A stretch of DNA of 64,000 nucleotides from Syngnathus acus (lineage: Eukaryota; Chordata; Actinopteri; Syngnathiformes; Syngnathidae). Location of the stretch: positions 9,186,501 through 9,250,500 of the forward strand of contig NC_051099.1 of assembly GCF_901709675.1 (NCBI RefSeq), read 5' to 3'. This document shows positions 61,229 to 64,000 of this stretch, piece by piece. Below the pieces are notes generated by a model. The model made no database searches and had not been told where the DNA came from. It worked only from the letters and a program-made list of their open reading frames with translations. The stretch's first letter is position 1. Each line of letters begins with the position of its first letter. Position numbers and translations under genes: made by a program.

Positions 61229-61600
61229 CTGGCGGAAGGTGAATCTCCGCAGCTTGGCGAAGACAAGTGGGAGGCGCCGCCGGAGCCCGGAGAAGCGCGG
61301 CCGCCCCCGGGCGACGACGACTGAGACGAGACGAGCCAGCGTCCTTCCAGGGAATCCGAGCTTGGAGCGCTAGCCGACGGCTAACTAGCGCGGCTGCGGG
61401 CAACTGGAGATCAAGTCTTCCCGACTGGGGAGCGAAAGGCCTGGCATTTTGGTGGTGGTGCCGGGTGCTGTCTGTCGGGCAGCCGGGATGGGTCGCGTCG
61501 ATACTCCGTGGACTCACGCTAGCTCGGCGGCGGCATCGCAGCGGTTGCGAAAGGCGACGACTCGGGCCTGCCTGCTGCCACCGACAGACAATGTTGTGAA
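61229..61600 (-). promoter_or_regulatory. taok1 non-coding exon 1 and CpG-rich promoter
   Basis: A donor CGCCAG/GTGGGT at 61229 on the minus strand ends a GC- and CpG-rich block, the usual look of a TAOK1-type promoter exon. The transcription start is not defined. Confidence 0.5.
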
Positions 61601-61619
61601 TGACAAAATCGCGAGAGGA

Positions 61620-63050
61620 CAAACGGACCGACACGGCAGAAACAGACATAGGAAGAAGGAGGCAAGGGAAGATTGGCCAGGGAGCACAAAGGACATTGTC
61701 ACACAACAAAAGTTATACTGATCTCCCTGTGCGTTATGTACTTCGTGTACGTTGTCACAGTTCATCAGCCAGCCAAACTCATGTATAGAACACTTGAGCC
61801 AGGATTCAGAGCGTCTTGCTCCCTTTATTTCTATTCAGTGTTAAACACAACGAGTGAAACTGCAAGTGAAATAACAAACACACTTCGTTTCTTCTACGAG
61901 TATTCTTCTTATCTTATAAACAATAATAAAGTTATCCAATAAAACAATGATAACTTACAGCCGTTGATTCCGTGAGCATAAGGAGAGGAGAAAGATTCGC
62001 TTAGATGACGCGAGTAACGCTAACGTCTCTCAACTCATCAATTGTCAAGTCGCTTCAACAATAACATGCGCAGCTTCCGGTGCATTTCAAAATACATTTC
62101 TGGTTTGCTTCCGAACGACAAATAACCATTGTGTATGCTTCTTTACATAGAAAACATTTCTTACATCATGAAAACAATTATGAGGGCAGAACAAAAGTAC
62201 CTCAAGTCGATTGTATTTACACACAGGGACAGCTCCGGGATTTTGATCTCTGCCGGTGTCAAAGGGGGCTGAGAAAATCTGACGGAGATACAGAGTAGGG
62301 TTTGTGAGTAAGGTCAGGGTTTCAAGTTCAACACAAGGTTTTTAGCTTGGGTTAGGGTTTCAAAGATTGTAGCTAGTTAGGGTCAAGTCAAGTTATTTTG
62401 CCCTTTGGGATTAAGAGGATCTAAAATGCCTAGACAGGCCCATTGATCTAAACCCACTTTAGCAGGGAAACGAAAACGCAGAACCGAAATTGGGGTGGGG
62501 AGGGTTGTTTTTAAGGTAGGGTTTGTAACCAAGGTTAGTGTTTGTACTTAGTATTTCACTTAGGGTTTTAAATTTGCTTTTCAAGTCCACGTATGCGTTT
62601 CTCCTCATTAAACAAGTTCATCAAAATATATGAAAGGCTTAGAGATCTATTCCAATGCAATTGGCTTTACAGCAATCTAATATTTCATCATGTGTAACAG
62701 GAACAGTCCAGCAACTCGGCGGACCAATCGGAGCGCTTGGGCGTCATGCTGCGCGCCGATTGGCCGCCGCCCGCTCCCTGTTGTCATGAGGGCACTGGCG
62801 GTGGAAGTTAGTGCTCGTGCCTGCTGCCGCCAAGTGAGTCTGATTGCAGAACGCAGAAGAGTATCACTCCCCCAGCCTGCTAAATCACACTCCGCCCCAG
62901 CTCACACTCCGCCCTTATGCCTTCTGGGTAGGCGGAGTGTGGTCCGGTCTTAAATTTTATATTTATTTTTCTAAAAAATAATGTTGTTTTAAAGCATCAT
63001 AGTAAATAGTTTTGTTAGGAGTTAAAAATAGAAAATACGAACGCAGAATG
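61620..63050. other. Intergenic beyond taok1, nothing recognised
   Basis: Contains scattered TTAGGGTTT-like words between 62290 and 62580, too irregular to be a telomere array. No gene seen. Confidence 0.4.
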
Positions 63051-63058
63051 GTGTCACT

Positions 63059-63060
<2 letters not shown>

Positions 63061-63095
<35 letters not shown>

Positions 63096-63250
63096 TGATA
63101 CTCTTTTTGTGGGAGTGATACTCTTTTACATACATTGATACTCTTTTACATACATACATACATATATATATATCTATATATCTATATATATATATATAGA
63201 TATATAGATATATATATATATATCTATATATATATAGATATATATATATA
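63061..63250. repeat. TA/TATC microsatellite
   Basis: (TA)n and (ATATATCT)n tracts leading straight into the Tc1 end at 63251. Two copies of TTGATACTCTTTTACATACA lie between the tracts. Confidence 0.9.
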
Positions 63251-64000
63251 CAGTGCCTTGCGAAAGTATTCGGCCCCCTTGAACCTTTCAACATTTTGCG
63301 ACATTTCAGGCTTCAAACATAAAGATATAAAAGTTGAATTTTTTGTCAAGAATCAACAAGTGGGACACAATCGTGAAGTAGAACAAAATCTATTGGATAA
63401 TTTAAACTTTTTTAACAAATAAAAAACTGAAAAGCGGGGCGTGCAATATTATTCGGCCCCCTTGCGCTAATACTTTGTAGCGCCACTTTTTGCTGCAATT
63501 GTGTATTGTGTTTATACTGTCCATATTTTTTAATTATATATATCTTTTACTTTTTTAAATCTTTTACCCCCTTCCCCGCATGCGTGTGTTTGTGTGTGTG
63601 TGTGTGTGTATATGTTAAGTGTACTGCTGCTAACACAGGAGTTTCCCCATTGAGGGAATAATAAAGGATTATCTAATCTAATCTAATCTAATTACAGCTG
63701 CAAGTCGCTTGGGGTATGTCTCTATCAGTTTTGCACATCGAGAGACTGGAATTCTTGCCCATTCTTCCTTGCAAAACAGCTCGAGCTCAGTGAGGTTGGA
63801 TGGATGGAGAGCGTTTGTGAACAGCAGTCTTCAGCTCTTTCCACAGATTCTCGATTGGATTCAGGTCTGGACTTTGACTTGGCCATTCTAACACCTGGAT
63901 ACGTCTATTTGTGAACCATTCCATTGTAGATTTGGCTTTATGTTTTGGATCATTGTCCTGTTGGAAGATAAATCTCCGTCCCAGTCTCAGGTCTTTTGCA
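63251..64000 (-). mobile_element. Second Tc1-like copy, cut by the window edge
   Basis: Begins CAGTGCCTTGCGAAAGTATT and matches the inverse of the 45.6 kb element closely. Its transposase is on the minus strand and runs past the window. It is interrupted at 63501-63689. It shares the CCATCCATCC duplication, but keeps a codon (GCT) missing from the first copy. Confidence 0.9.
63501..63689. mobile_element. Short retrotransposed insert with AATCT tail, inside the Tc1
   Basis: 189 bases absent from the other Tc1 copy, ending AATAAAGGATTATC(TAATC)n and flanked by AATT on both sides (63497-63500, 63690-63693). The TTTCCCCATTGAGGGAATAA wording and short tandem tail resemble the 3' end of a fish LINE. 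Family not resolved. Confidence 0.65.

Noticed and set aside
62280-62580. Possible interstitial telomere repeat (TTAGGGTTT words)
   Set aside because: Words are few, spaced irregularly and often mutated; no tandem array.

Overview
The window is nuclear DNA from a vertebrate with a compact genome, almost certainly a teleost fish. The genes have many short introns with GT/AG borders. Eight vertebrate genes can be spliced in frame from first to last coding exon, and the spaces between them hold fish-type SINEs, Tc1 elements, hAT-type elements and MITEs. I could not tell the species. All gene names come from recognising conserved protein sequence by eye; no database search was run.

Layout, left to right: lrwd1 (minus, 328-4384, 15 coding exons) lies head to head with alkbh4 (plus, 4907-6552, 3 exons). 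A repeat-rich gap (6.6-10.3 kb) follows. Next are cbl (plus, 10838-16010, 15 exons) and mcam (minus, 31277 back to about 20324, with a 7 kb first intron). Then come tmem120a (minus, 38175-34646, 12 exons), a block of nested transposons (38.4-41.7 kb), pfdn1 (plus, 42295-43104, 4 exons) and ttc1 (minus, 44626-43227, 7 coding exons plus a non-coding first exon near 47.9 kb). The last gene is taok1 (minus, 60024-50818, 20 coding exons plus non-coding 5' sequence to about 61.5 kb). The right end carries a second, truncated Tc1 copy running off the window.

Functionally these are mostly housekeeping or signalling genes that do not form one pathway: origin/heterochromatin binding (lrwd1), an iron/2-oxoglutarate demethylase (alkbh4), a receptor-tyrosine-kinase ubiquitin ligase (cbl), an Ig-family adhesion receptor (mcam), a membrane protein of the nuclear envelope/ER (tmem120a), a chaperone subunit (pfdn1), a TPR co-chaperone-like protein (ttc1) and a STE20-type MAP3K (taok1). 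The pairs lrwd1/alkbh4 and cbl/mcam are also neighbours in human; the eight together are not.

The most unusual content is transposon archaeology. One SINE is split by two DNA elements, one of which holds a third. A LINE remnant holds a DNA element that holds a Tc1 element. Two Tc1 copies share the same 4-bp frameshifting duplication. No wholly new biological system was found.
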